Assembly: GCF_003073045.1 (NCBI RefSeq)
Contig: NC_037600.1
Location: forward strand, 17,910,419-17,974,418
DNA: 64,000 bases
Direction: 5' to 3'
DNA from: Pomacea canaliculata
Lineage: Eukaryota; Mollusca; Gastropoda; Architaenioglossa; Ampullariidae
Part shown: piece after piece, positions 25,108 to 37,005 of the stretch
Layout of the letters: each line of letters begins with the position of its first letter
Numbering within the stretch: position 1 is the first letter of the stretch
Translations under genes and position numbers: made by a program
The notes under the pieces: model-generated
Seen by the model: only the letters and a program-made list of their open reading frames with translations
Told to the model about the DNA's origin: nothing
The model's database searches: none

Positions 25108-25781
25108 GTGAAATAATCAAAATTTAATTAGTAAAGCATAATTATGAAAATAAAATTGATCATATTCAAAACTATAAACAACTTATATACCATCATTTTT
25201 TAGGGGAAGATTTTTGTCAAGAACGTGCAAGTGCATGTCTATAACATCCCTGTCAAGTCCCCATTTCAACGACACTGTCAAGGGGAATTTACTGCATTTC
25301 ATGACTCTAAACACATACAGTTGTGTCCCTTTCACAATTGCAGTAAGTTGCAAGTGGTACGAAAGATTTGTTGTTTTCGATGTCCCCTGTATTCAGGGGT
25401 GAAAAATATGGAAGGCTGGTTTTTTTTGTACTTAGCACTTACTTAATTTGGATGAAGTTGAGTGTTTTCGGGTTAACGTCTGCTGGATCTAAGGATCGCA
25501 GTGTTTTTGAGATGCTGTCTCATTTCACGATCTGTTAAATTCACGGACGTGTATAGGGATATTAGTTCGTGGTTAAATCAGCCGGTTTCGAGAGCAAGTC
25601 TTGCGTTTTTAAAAAGTTTTACTTTTTACCGTTAACGGTTGTGCCTTCGTTTAATACAGCTTCCCCTCCCCCGCCCCCCATTCTTTTGACTTTTTTACTT
25701 CAGGTAACTGTCTCTTTGTAAATTTATATATATATTATTTCTTGTAGTCATTTTTCTCGTTTTCATATATATATATACAGG

Positions 25782-28700
25782 ATGGAGGCTAATGTTGACA
25801 CAGTTGATGACACCGTAGGAGACCCCTACAGCTTTGAATCAGATCATGTTGCCTTGAAAAGTAATTCTGATTACCATACTTTGCTTCGGACTATTTGCAT
25901 CCTTGAAGCGCAGCGTTCTCAAGCATTGAAAGATCTGGAAGTACTTTATGAAGAACAAGAAAAGGTATAGTATGCAACAAACTTCACACCAGCAACAAGT
26001 ATGTTATCCAGACCACAAATGTTGTCTTCAAAAGATATACTACTGGAATTTTTTTAATTGATAAAATTAATAGTTTAATTTTGTGTTTGTGAGTGATGTG
26101 TGCATGTATGCTTCAGCAAGTGTTTATTTTTACTATGATGTTCACATTTATGAAGTATATAAATAATAAAAGTCAATCAATGTATTGGTTATTGTTACAA
26201 TGCAATAAGCATATAAAATCACCAGTGAACACCTGAACAAATGAGAAAGCAAATGAGCAACACATGAAATGCCAAATTTCAGGCACTGAAAGATCCAATT
26301 GGTTTTGTGGAAAAACTACAGAAAGGTGAAGTGAAACTGCCATCTCGGCAGAAAATAGTACCTCTTCCGGTTATTAACTGGGAGAAGTATACCAGTAAAG
26401 CAGATTTGACTTCACTTAGCTCTCATCGGCATTCAACTCGAAACAAACGTAGTGCAACTGAATCAGCTGAGGGTGAGTTAAAGCTTCTAAACTTTTTTTA
26501 TTGTCACAACTATTTTTGTTCATGATTGCTATCACGTTTTGAACATGTAAAAAACATTATGCCTTATTGCTTTGGTAAGGGAAGGTGATTTGCTAACCAT
26601 TGAAGCAAATCACACTTTAGATCTACCATTCATGCCTTCCCTGCCCCAGCCTACAAATGTATATGCCTTTTTTGTCACTATATCAAGACTGTATAAATTT
26701 CTTCTAGTGATTAAATATCATTCTAGTTAGGAACATTTCTGTTGGTCTACTGTAAGCATTTCTTTTGTTTGACTTGCAGAATCACTACTTATGTGAAAAG
26801 TTTTACTTTATAAATGTGAAAAATTTGTAGGTTTTCTTTTAAAACATCAAAAATCAGCGAAAAATAAAGCTACTGCAGCATGATATTGGTATTGAGATGC
26901 ACACAACAACGAATAATATTTCACCCTTAATGCATAAGTTTATTTGAGTAAATATGAGTTTTTGCCCCCTTAACTAAATATATATCTGACTAATGAGCTC
27001 ATATTTTTGCTTCTTAGAAGAGAGGCTTCAACGTCTCAAGCTGAAGCTAACAGGCAATGTAAGTGGGAGCAGTGTAGCTGATATAGGACAAAGCCTTGAT
27101 GGAATACATACTGTAGTGCGTGGGCGCATTAAAGATGAGACAAAGTCAACAACATTCAATCAGCTATGGACTGCCGAAGAACAGAAAAGGTAATTTCATT
27201 GCATAATAGTTAACAGTTTCCATCAACTGACATGAGTTATAGATAGCAGCTTGTTTACATAATCATCACTAACTTTTTGTTTAGCAAAAGATTTCTATTT
27301 TAGTTTTTGAAGTACTGACTGTCCAAAAGGAGTATGTACTCACTGGTTTATATGTAATGAGACAAAGTAGAGACAGGTTTGATAAATGATAAGTTGACAG
27401 CACTATCACTGTGATAAGTTGACAGAACCAAGGGTATTTTTTTACATGAACAAATATGGGTGTCATGAGAAAGACATGTTACATTTTGTGTAAAGGGGAG
27501 GCTGGTAGTATGCAAAGATGAAGAGATTTTCATCACTACAGCGAGAAGCTTAAGGGTGTAGGTGATATTCACAAGTTGAAGGAAACTCTTGAAATTCCAA
27601 TTACCTTTCCCTTATTATCCTCTTTTTAAATAGAGTTCAGATTCACCTTTATGCAATTTTGTGCCCTTTTATCAGATAAAACAACCAACCAATTGCATTT
27701 TTTTGTCCAGGCTTGAAGAACTTCTGATACGTTATCCCCCTGAGGAAATTGAGGCCAGACGATGGGAGAAAATAGCACAAGCCTTAGGAAATAGAACAAA
27801 GGAACAGGTTAGTATCTTTCATCTTAAAAAGTTGTATGACTTTTTTTGTGGTTGAAGTAGACTGACATTCTCCATCCTTTCAACATGAAGTACCATAGAT
27901 GATTTTTGCAAAGTTTTACAAATGACAGGTAGCAAGCCGTGTGCAGAAGTACTTTATCAAGCTTGCCAATGCCGGTCTACCAGTTCCAGGAAGAGTCCCT
28001 AAACCACCTACAAATGTGAGACGGGTAAGGCCATCGAATATGTATATTCATTTCTTTGCTACATTTTACATTGAAAAGAAATGAAAATCTTGTGGCTTAC
28101 AAGCTTAGTTGAGTTTCATTGTTTTCTTATTATTAAATAACATACTTTTTTTTTTTTGTATTGTAGGTGGTTAGAAATTTATTGATTTTAAATGCTGTTC
28201 TTACATCAACATTGTTAACTGATGCAGATCAAAGAAAGAAAAAAAGAATAAAAGCTTTTAAGACACCCATTTTGTTTAAATAGCTATTCTTTGTCCTTGT
28301 TACAGTTTGTGTAGAGATGTTTGAACATTGTGTGTGTTTTGAGGAAGGAAGTGTCAGTAGTTAAGATGGCTGGCACACAAGAACTCATACTGCCTGCACC
28401 TGACCACCATTTCTACAAAAATGTCTCATTAGTTGTTTGAATCCAATTTATATTATCTCAGTACAATATTCATTTTACTTATTACCATATTTCAAGATGG
28501 TAAAGATTGTGCATAGTAAATAAGTAGCATTTTTACAGCATACATAATCATTATCAATCACTGTTTTAAAGGGAAGCCATCGCCATCATCGTTTCAACCG
28601 CATGTACTATCCTTCTTCCACTTTCCTGCAAGCTCATGAACCTCCAGTTTATATGAATGACGATGAAGACAGCTTTGACAGCTGGCAAGAAAACCATTTT

Positions 28701-29772
28701 GAGTCGTGCACTCCTTCAGATGATCCGTCAAGTGCCCAGGATGACACGGTAAATTTCTGTTATTTCATAGTTAGGAGAGGAGATTATGCGATCATGATAT
28801 TTTCTTTGTGATTAAACTGTTGTTTGAGTTTTCATTGCCTCTTGTCTAGGATGAGGATAGTGCACCTGACGACATGAAGTTCTCTCCAGAGTTTACTGAA
28901 CTTGCATATCTGAAGCAGCTACGAGCTCGGCATCTCCAGAAAACTGACTCATCACTAGAACAACATATAGGCTTTAAGGTAAGGCGTTGTTTTACCATAA
29001 CCACCTACAAAATGGCATCAAAATTTCCACTAAGATTATAATTAATTTTGGAGAAAATAAAGTTGGCAGCATTACATTTTTATGGCTTTTTTTCAGTGTG
29101 ATAAATGTGAGTGCCAGCCAATTATAGGAACAAGATGGCATTGTATAGACTGTCCAAAAGATACATCAGTTGACTTCTGTGATAACTGTGCCAACAGGTA
29201 AGTATAGCCTACTTTGTAGCCAAAAAAAAGAAAAAGTTCCTTTTAGAGGGGAGGAGTTGGTGTTTTACACTAAGCCAGCAACTAAGGCTATATCACAGCA
29301 AAACAGCCGGCTCTGTAAACTTCCATACAGTAAGAAAAATCTTTATACAATGTGCTTGTTAGAGCACAATCAGCAGTTATTTATTTATCTTCTGTCGATT
29401 TATCTAGCTAGTTTATTAATTTATCCAAACTAGTTATGTAAGACTACCCCATTATGTTTATTTCAATGTATGTTGAAGATCTTGGTAGCTTCTAGAGCGC
29501 CTGCAAACTGGGTGAAGTGCAGATTTATAGTCTATCGCATTTTTAACAACTCCTGTAACTTAGTATTTGCAGAGGAATGTGCAAATTATTTCGTATCTTT
29601 TATCTTTTTATGTAGCCATGGCTCGCTGGAAACAAAGAGTCACAACATCAGCCACAGAATTCGACCTGCCAGAAAACCAGTTCCATGCAGATCAATGCAG
29701 GATCAAGATTACATGCGCTTTCTGCCAGGAGACTACAACTACCTCGACCCCAACTATATGCCTGCTAGCTGA
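25782..29772 (+). CDS. ZZZ3: ZZ-type zinc finger protein 3 (ZZZ3), ATAC subunit
   Basis: Histone H3 tail reader and subunit of the Ada-two-A-containing (ATAC) acetyltransferase complex. Coding exons: 25782-25964, 26283-26472, 27018-27189, 27711-27807, 27929-28024, 28572-28748, 28850-28978, 29097-29197 and 29616-29772; phases close to 433 aa. Visible parts: an N-terminal helical segment ([20 protein letters not shown]); a Myb/SANT domain around residues 165-240 ([48 protein letters not shown]); an acidic linker; and a ZZ finger with CDKCEC, WHCIDC, FCDNC and the closing SHNISH histidines. The tail is [11 protein letters not shown]. Human ZZZ3 is about twice as long (903 aa), mainly through extra N-terminal sequence absent here. 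The start ATG follows one base after a splice acceptor, so a 5' UTR exon exists upstream. Confidence 0.9.
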
Positions 29773-30199
29773 TGACATTATGGGTACATTATTGGAGTAT
29801 GAGGATGGGGCCATGTTCCTCAGGTAGTTACAATTGTCATGCAATGGAATAGTTTTCTGTATTTACATGCAAGATAGTGCACGTCAGTGTGAACATTAAA
29901 TGCAAAGTTTAAAAAATTAAACCTATTTCATACCTTTCAATGTTTTTAGCTTCTGTTATTTGCATGAATGGATAATTTGTAACTTGTTTATGGGTTCTTT
30001 AATAGCAGTGTGGTGAAACAAAAAGCAGATACCTAACTACATTTGGTCTTGCTCCTCACTTTTCTAAACTGCTTCGGGACTGTGTAAATTCGTCTCCTGA
30101 GTATGTACTATTATTTGATGAGTCTGTTAACCACAATCTCAAAGAGCAGTTGATTAACACACCTGCATTGTGCTAGAGATGTTCTCTTAAAAATACACT
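29773..30199. other. ZZZ3 3' flank
   Basis: AT-rich 3' UTR-like sequence after the ZZZ3 stop, with no gene or repeat recognised before the repeat array at 30,200. OSTC ends on the opposite strand at 30,792, so the two genes are convergent. Confidence 0.5.
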
Positions 30200-30480
30200 T
30201 TATGTATTTTTTTAATCTGACTTTTGCAAAATGTTGCAATAGAGTACAAACATTTGGTCACATGAATTGTAATTTTATAAACACTTCTTCTGCAAAAGGT
30301 CATGACGAAGCATAACTGACGGACCTGCATTGATAAGTAAAGACAAGATTTATGCAGAAAGTTGTAATATAGTGTAAATGGTCAACCAAAAGCAAAGTGT
30401 GCTTTTTCTTTCAACACAACTTCTTGAAAAAGAAAGTCGTTATAGAATACAGTTGGCAATAAGTTAAATTAGAACAGTAG
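30200..30480. repeat. degenerate tandem repeat, array 2
   Basis: Four diverged units starting near 30,218, 30,285, 30,345 and 30,415. Each is a variant of ACTTYTGCAAAA followed by AATATAGNGTA or CATGACGAAGCATAA and then a GTCA or GACGG ending. The spacing is about 60-70 bases. The unit at 30,277 (TTTTATAAACACTTCTTCTG) matches one at 1,716 in array 1. Confidence 0.6.
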
Positions 30481-30791
30481 TCATAATAGAGATGAAGTTT
30501 TTATCACGAAATGAGTATGAAAATTTTTGGGGTCACAAAAGGAAAAGTCTTAATGATGAGGTTCCACTGTATATATTAAATGTAAAGAAACATTCAAAGC
30601 AGACTCTCAAGCAAGTATATTTTAGCAGAAAGCGTATACCACAACTGGTATCAACAGCAGTTCACAGACTGAAAAACCAAAACTGTGACTTGGAACAACA
30701 TTTTTATTACTAAAAACGTTTCAAAACTGATATATGTGACAGTTACACCTGCTTATGCTCCACATTCACACCAGCCAGCTAGCCTCAACCA

Positions 30792-32339
30792 TTAGTAGTC
30801 CATGAGGTAGCCTCTGAAACAAGAGAAATGTAGGAAACCAGTCAGCAACTAAACAATATACTTAAGTATGATGACAATGATTACAACTTCTTGGCAATAT
30901 GGTAGAACAAAACAGGCACTCAAATGCTCAAAATAGCATGGGCTGCAACGTAAGGTTGGAAAGCTAATACCTATGTAAACTAAACTATTGCTAGCTATGC
31001 AATTTGTGCAGTCACATTTTAAAATAAAAATTCTGTTCCATTTTTGTGCAAGATTTATAAAATGCTCAGCAGCATCCTATACATAAACAAAACTTTTGAT
31101 CTAAATCTATGTAAATCCAGAGATCAGCTAACTGAAAGTAGAGTTACATGACATTCACCGTTCCACAAGAAAAACAAAGGTATTGCCTTGTGACTATTAA
31201 CAGAAAGTGGTTTATTATGTCTATTGTAACTTACGGTAATTTGATGCGCATAAAGACTCGGCACATGAAGAACGAAAGGAGGACCGCTGTAAATCCAACA
31301 CAGAGTAACAAGATGCGGTTCAGGCGAGGCAGCAATGGTTTGTTCACTTGGTCAAGGATAATAAAACCAATCCCGCCAAGAGTGAACATGAAACTAGATG
31401 CAAGACCCTCCATAATGTACTGCCCATTCACTCTGTATGGCATAAAGGCAACCTGTAACCAAAAGGTTAATATCAATTTTTAAAAATTATATAATAGGCA
31501 ACACTTTTTATTCACTTTTATAAATCAATTATAGATTTTCAGAAGATGCATTATTGTTAGAAAATGGGATAAGACATTTCGGCAAGCTATTAGATGCAAT
31601 ATACATGGCACTGAAATTGATCGGGAATTACAAGTTAACCAGTAAGCCCATTAAGGAAGGCCGTTATCAACAAAATAAAAAAATGGCACTAAGCTGCTTA
31701 CTGGTTTACTGTTTCCACGTTCATCTGTTGTGGACCCAATGCTTGGTGGTTCGTTGATCACGTCATAGATAATACCTAGAGAAAAGGGCCAAGAAAAAAA
31801 AACTGACCAAATAAATGGAATGATGCAGAGTAAACAACTAGTATAAACATCAGCTACAAAAGAATGAGATCTTTCGCTAGTGAATATTACAGATATTGAG
31901 GTATATTAAAGCGGGACCCGGTTATTTCGTCCCTAGTAAGACCACATCGTTTCAACACCGAAAGCCGAATCGTCTCAGGCCCAAAAGACGAATCCATCAC
32001 CGATGACAAAATATATAGATGCATAAAACATCCAGTCTGCGAAATCAATTTACACATGGAAGCTACGTATATAGACAGACATACAATAATAGTACAAAAT
32101 AGATGCATTATTAAAGCTTGCGTAATATATCTCCCCTTTTCGCCAATGAAAACTGACAATGAGGGGTGTAAACGACAAACTATGCTGCACTCATTCTTAC
32201 CTCCTGTCACCAAAAAGTAGGAGATTAGTACAAACGCAAAGACGACCATAGATGATGGCTTTTTGACCCATGAAGGCTTCTTTAACTTTAAATTTGGGCA
32301 TTCTAGCACCGTGAAAGGAACGCTGTATAGAGCTTCCAT
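30792..32339 (-). CDS. OSTC: oligosaccharyltransferase complex subunit OSTC
   Basis: Subunit of the STT3A-type oligosaccharyltransferase in the ER membrane, which links it to the translocon for co-translational N-glycosylation. Exons: 32339-32201, 31775-31702, 31452-31235 and 30813-30792; 150 aa, against 149 in human. Diagnostic stretches: [20 protein letters not shown], a first membrane helix ([16 protein letters not shown]), [38 protein letters not shown], a further helix ending [15 protein letters not shown], and a tail GYLMDY. The last exon holds only the final seven codons. An in-frame ATG 26 codons upstream (32,417) is not conserved in the family, so I chose MEALY as the start. It is convergent with ZZZ3 and divergent from SELENOF. 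Confidence 0.96.
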
Positions 32340-32600
32340 GTTGATGTGGCAGACGGAAGGTAAAGACGAATTTCCGTTCCGTTTTGGTTCGATTCCTAGA
32401 TTAACAGGGAGGTCCACATTTCATAGAAGTCTGTGGAGAAAACATTTACTAGTTATATTCATTAATTATAAACTAAGTTCTTTGACCGTAATATTATAAA
32501 GCCACTGTTTTAAAACGTTGTTTACCTTAATCTATTTCATTTTTTTTTAATTATCAAAATGTAAAGTTTCTAACAGTGTACCGGAAGTTTAGGAGGCACC
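32340..32600. promoter_or_regulatory. divergent promoter OSTC / SELENOF
   Basis: Start codons of two oppositely transcribed ER genes lie 261 bases apart. The interval has no TATA box that I trust. The SELENOF ATG sits in GCACCATGGCG, a strong initiation context. A shared promoter is inferred from the spacing. Confidence 0.65.
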
Positions 32601-34651
32601 ATGGCGGACCTTAAGAGTTTGCTATCGGTGTTTTCGTTTCTTCTAGTAAGTAAATATATTTTACTCCAGAGTGCGAGTGAACAGATATAATAACTAGCTC
32701 GGTTCTTTTTCACTTTTCTAAAATACAAAAAAAAACTACGTTTGAAAATAGACTATTTTACTGTATCTATAACTGATACAAATTTTGTTGAAATGCCACG
32801 TCAGAAAATGTTTAACGGGCAAGGAAAGTTACCGACTCGGTGTGTGTACGGTTCGGTGTCAAATTTTTCACGATCTGATCATAGACCCAGTCAGCCGTTA
32901 GTCAGATAAACGCTAAACAATTAACTATTACATATTTCTGAAAAAAAGAAAATAATAATGACTAAAGTTTTTTATTTAATTTGTTGGCTTCACCAGTTGG
33001 AAAGTTGTTACATCGTTGTTCAAATGGTTATAATGTAACAATTATTAAACTTTGTTTACAAATATTTTTATACTATTCAATATGGGCAACAATAGAGATA
33101 TTTTTTGTAAAGGGGTGCAAGTCGGAGGCATCAGATATGAGAGGAGGGGATGCTGCCGTCCGACGTTCAACCATTGTTTATTATTATTATTTAGTGAAAA
33201 CTGAACAATTTATTGAAAGTGAATCAATAAGACTAGTCAGGTTTTGAAGTATAGGATATGGCCAAATTACAACAGTAGTTATAATATAAAAAAATTTGTG
33301 TTTGACAGCAGTTCTGAACATCTGTTAGTTTACATATAATACTGCATTATCAATTATGAATTGTGCTTAACCAACAGTTCAGACGTTTTTTTATTTTATA
33401 GGTTTACTATGGAGAATGCAGCCAGGAATTTTTGGAACAGTGTCGGGCTATTGGTTTTACCAGCAACTTGATGTGCAGTTCTTGTGATGAACTAGACCGA
33501 TACAATTTATCCAAATTGAAAAAAGGCTGCCAGAGCTGTTGTCAGGAAGATGCTAAAGAAGAAGTAGATGTTGAGGTATTTGTTATGGAAATGGAGCTGC
33601 CTGATAATTTTAGCATAATTTCTCATAACTATCAACAAAACATACAACTGCACATTCTGCAATCATGATTTTGTTGAATCATCTTGCATAGCTGGAACAC
33701 TAACCACAAAGCTTGAGAACAGATCACCTCAAAATTTAATACATAAGTGATGAACATTCAAACCACATGAATGTGAAGTGTGTCAGTAGTCATTGTGATT
33801 TCTTTTAATTGTTCTGTTGATATCAGTTTGTTGAAATCCAAACAAAGGAAGCAGTTTGTCATCAGTTTTATTTCATCATAGGGTCTTTTGTTTCCTTGTA
33901 GACACCTGAAGTGCAACTGGAGCTTTTATTTTAACAAATAGTATATGCTTTAAAAGAGTAATTTCAGTAAAACTGCCTTTACAGAAAGTTTACTTTCTGT
34001 TCAGGAAGTGTCTTGTGTAGGACAAACAGGTTTAGAGGTGGAAATCACACTTTTTTGGGGGGATTATCTTTGTTTTTTGTGTTAACATTTGTATTAGCCC
34101 AACTGTGCTAAAGCAATATATAAGAAATAATAACCTTTCTGCTCCTGATGATGAGTTAGGAACTCTTGTTCTGAGCATAAAACAATGTCGGATGTGGGAT
34201 GCATAAAATATTGCTTTAAAAAAAACTGTTGTGCTGTATGAACAGGTATTTCCATATGCAGAGCTTGCAGTATGTGGATGAAAATTGGGGAGGTTCCCAC
34301 AGGTGCAAGGTAAGGGATGTCCTCTTTCCTTTCATATCTTGAATTGCTGGTTATACTCTGCACTGTACAGTTTGAAATAAAACTAAAAGCACTTGAAGGA
34401 TGTTGTCAGCTAGTTGGTGCAAAAATGAAATTATACTATCCTGCATTTGTTAATTGGCTTCTCTGTCTGCAGCGTTTGTGAAGAGCGATAAGCCCAACAG
34501 TTTTCCAGGACTGACAGTCAAATACCTTCGCGGTGCTGATCCTGTTATAAAACTATTGGACGAAAATCACAATGTTCAGCAAACATTTGGCATTGAAAAG
34601 TGGGACACTGACACCATTGAGGCTTTTTTGAGCACACGACTACGCAACTAA
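32601..34651 (+). CDS. SELENOF: selenoprotein F (15-kDa selenoprotein)
   Basis: Thioredoxin-like oxidoreductase of the ER lumen that binds UGGT, the glycoprotein folding sensor. Exons: 32601-32645, 33402-33575, 34246-34309 and 34473-34651; phases close to 153 residues including one in-frame TGA. Parts: a signal peptide (ADLKSLLSVFSFLLVYYGE); a Cys-rich UGGT-binding domain (CRAIGFTSNLMCSSCDEL, GCQSCCQEDA); the redox motif VCGUKLGRFPQVQ; then SDKPNSFPGLTVKYLRGADP and a C-terminus ending FLSTRLRN. Only reading TGA as selenocysteine joins the two halves, and both sides match the family exactly in order, so this is a functional recoding site rather than a pseudogene stop. The SECIS element expected in the 3' UTR could not be pinned. 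Confidence 0.97.
34279..34281 (+). promoter_or_regulatory. SELENOF: selenocysteine TGA codon
   Basis: In-frame TGA within V-C-G-U-K-L-G-R-F, at the position of the catalytic selenocysteine of the CGU motif in this family. Confidence 0.96.
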
Positions 34652-35340
34652 AGTCTTAGCTTAACAAAGTGCCATGCAAAATTTTTGTCTTGTGTTTCTC
34701 ATGGCTTGAAATGAAATGCCAGAATTTATCATTGTCATCAGGACAACTGATGTGTAGACTAGATTTTGCTTCTTTGACCATGATGAAGCAAACTCTTTAT
34801 TCCATTTTGTAATAATCTATGTCATTTCAAGCCATGATAGAAAACAGGTCCTCTCTCTTTCATCCATGAATGAAACATTGGCAAAAAACCAACCAAATGG
34901 TATGTCAGTGTTGAAGATATGGGATGAGAGGGAACATTTTTGGTGGTACTTTTCTTCAAAATTTTCTCTTTGGGGTGCTTGGATTGAGTGCATGTAATTA
35001 TCAGCAACCATTTGGATACTTGCACATAATACTATAAAGTTGTGGCAGATTTCAGTACATTCTGCCTGTTTCAGTATGAAGAGCTGCTTGTATTTTTTAG
35101 AGTGGTTTAGAACAATGACTTCTTCCTTTCCAGTTGAGAAAAGATGCAGCTAAAATTTGTTTTAGTCTGATGAAAACAGACATAATTTCAGATTCATACA
35201 GCTGGAGTTTATTAAGAGCAGATAGCTGTTTGACCCAATGGATGCTTGTGAGCATGTGGCATGTAAAGAGATGTTCTTTATATCTTGTAGTACAAATGAT
35301 GAAAAAATAAATGTTTAAAAATAAACAAGTCTATGTATTT
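34652..35340 (+). promoter_or_regulatory. SELENOF 3' UTR with structured segment
   Basis: Likely 3' UTR; AATAAATG and AATAAAC occur near 35,305-35,350. A perfect 15-base inverted repeat pairs 34,700-34,714 (CATGGCTTGAAATGA) with 34,822-34,836, extending imperfectly to about 22. Between the arms lie smaller hairpins: CATCAG/CTGATG near 34,737-34,753 and TTTGCTTC/GAAGCAAA near 34,766-34,793. The SECIS is expected here, but I could not fit the ATGA-AA-GA core with confidence. Confidence 0.5.
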
Positions 35341-37005
35341 TGGAATAAACATATGAAGTTACTGCCTCAAGCTGAAATCACAGGCGACACTGCACAGTGT
35401 AATAATTGGCATTATCGTCAATTCTGCTGATGGGAAAATACCTGGCTTGGAAACTGCTGGGACTTTAATTGCAAGCTTCATGTCAAGCTTCCTGTTCCTA
35501 CCTCTGTTTTATGTTTTTTCTTACCACTTTCCTGTTCAATAATTACATATGAAACTGTTTTCCACATAATAAATTTAGAAAGGATTTGTAGCAGGAATAG
35601 ACATTTTTGCTCAGAGGATGGGTTAACCGCAGGACTCACGTTTGAGGTTTCTTTTGATTAGGAGCATCATGCGAGATTGCTGTTGTCCTGCGGGAGGGAA
35701 ACGAGCATTCCAGCGGGTTTTGCCATTCAGTGTCTAATTGCGGGGGAGGGGGGTAGTCTTGAATTGTACCTGATGGTAGTGAACAATTGCATTTGCAAAT
35801 GTGGCATATGATTTGTTGTAGGTGTGTTCCGTTTGTGGGTGGTGAACGCTAAAAAAAATAAAAATAAAAAATGGAGGGGTTGGGAGGAAAATTCGGATGA
35901 GTTGGCTGAGAGGTCACAGCATGGAGTGAATGGACTACCGATGATTAAAAAAAAAAAGGATGATTACATTTTGATTGAGAGGGTACAGATGACCCGTGGT
36001 GGAAAATAACGCCACATATTTCATAGTTAACTATTCTGGCTGCTTGCCAAGTACAAGTAGAACAGATCCACGTATGTGAAGTCGCTATTTTTAATCACAT
36101 CCACGGACAAAGTTTCACGCATATGTTAAACACATTTTCTGCATTGCACTACATATTGATTTGTATAGCGCATACACTCGTAAGGAGAATATGAGACATG
36201 GACAGCATACAAGAGACGGAAAAATAAATAGTACTGACGACGCATAAAAGACAAATATAGAAAATGCAAAGAGAAACTAAGTAACAAGAACTGGGAATTT
36301 CGCGATGCTGCAGAGAAAGAAGGCAGCAAAAAGGGGGAGGGGGAAAAAAGGACGCACTGTGGGGGGTATGTTAGGTGTAGTGCTCAAGGAATATGTACGG
36401 TCAAGTCCAGTGACACGCAGTCCCCAAACAGCATGTATGTACATAATAAAACGACTTGCAATATTATATCCATTACGCACATGTACCAAAGCAATAATCC
36501 CACGTCCTCGTCAGCCGGAGAAAAAAAAACTAGGGGAAAGAACTCTATTCACTTTCATCGTATTCCGGGAGAGTAGCGTGTGCGTCTGAAGTGTTTTGCA
36601 TCTTTCGTCGAAACAATCTTATGAAATGGACTATTGTCCGGAGATTGCAGTGCTTCACGGCGCCTTCGCACTAGCAAAAACAAAGGCACGCACTTAAAAT
36701 TCATACTTCTCTGAACTTATTATTTACTGAATCTCGCGTCAATAAATCATGTCACTATAAGTACCAGGGATAACCTAGCTCTGATTAACCACACACACTC
36801 CACCCAACAATAAAGTACAATTGTTTGTGTTAACGCTTTATCACGGTGAATGTATAATTATACGAACATAGTCTATAATTTTATTGTAAAGCTGTACTTA
36901 TCTTCTGAGAAAGTTTGTAAAACAACGAATAAAAACGTTAAGTATATAATAAAAACGTTAAGTATAAACGTTCAAATAAACTAAATATGTAGGTGTATAT
37001 TTCAG
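35341..37005. other. intergenic and promoter of the next gene
   Basis: No supported gene. It contains G-rich runs (35,740-35,752, 36,332-36,343) and a tandem pair of AATAAAAACGTTAAGTATA-like units at about 36,928-36,968. The first coding exon of the next gene begins after an acceptor at 37,005, so a 5' exon must lie here. Its position is unknown. Confidence 0.4.

Noticed and set aside
31148-31483. Plus-strand ORF of 111 codons.
   Set aside because: Antisense shadow of the third OSTC exon, which is conserved on the minus strand.
32340-32417. Upstream in-frame ATG for OSTC.
   Set aside because: Known OSTC proteins begin at MEALY or METLY; the extra 26 residues match nothing in the family.
34246-34309. 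TGA in the SELENOF exon read as a pseudogene stop.
   Set aside because: The TGA is at the known selenocysteine position and the frame continues perfectly on both sides.
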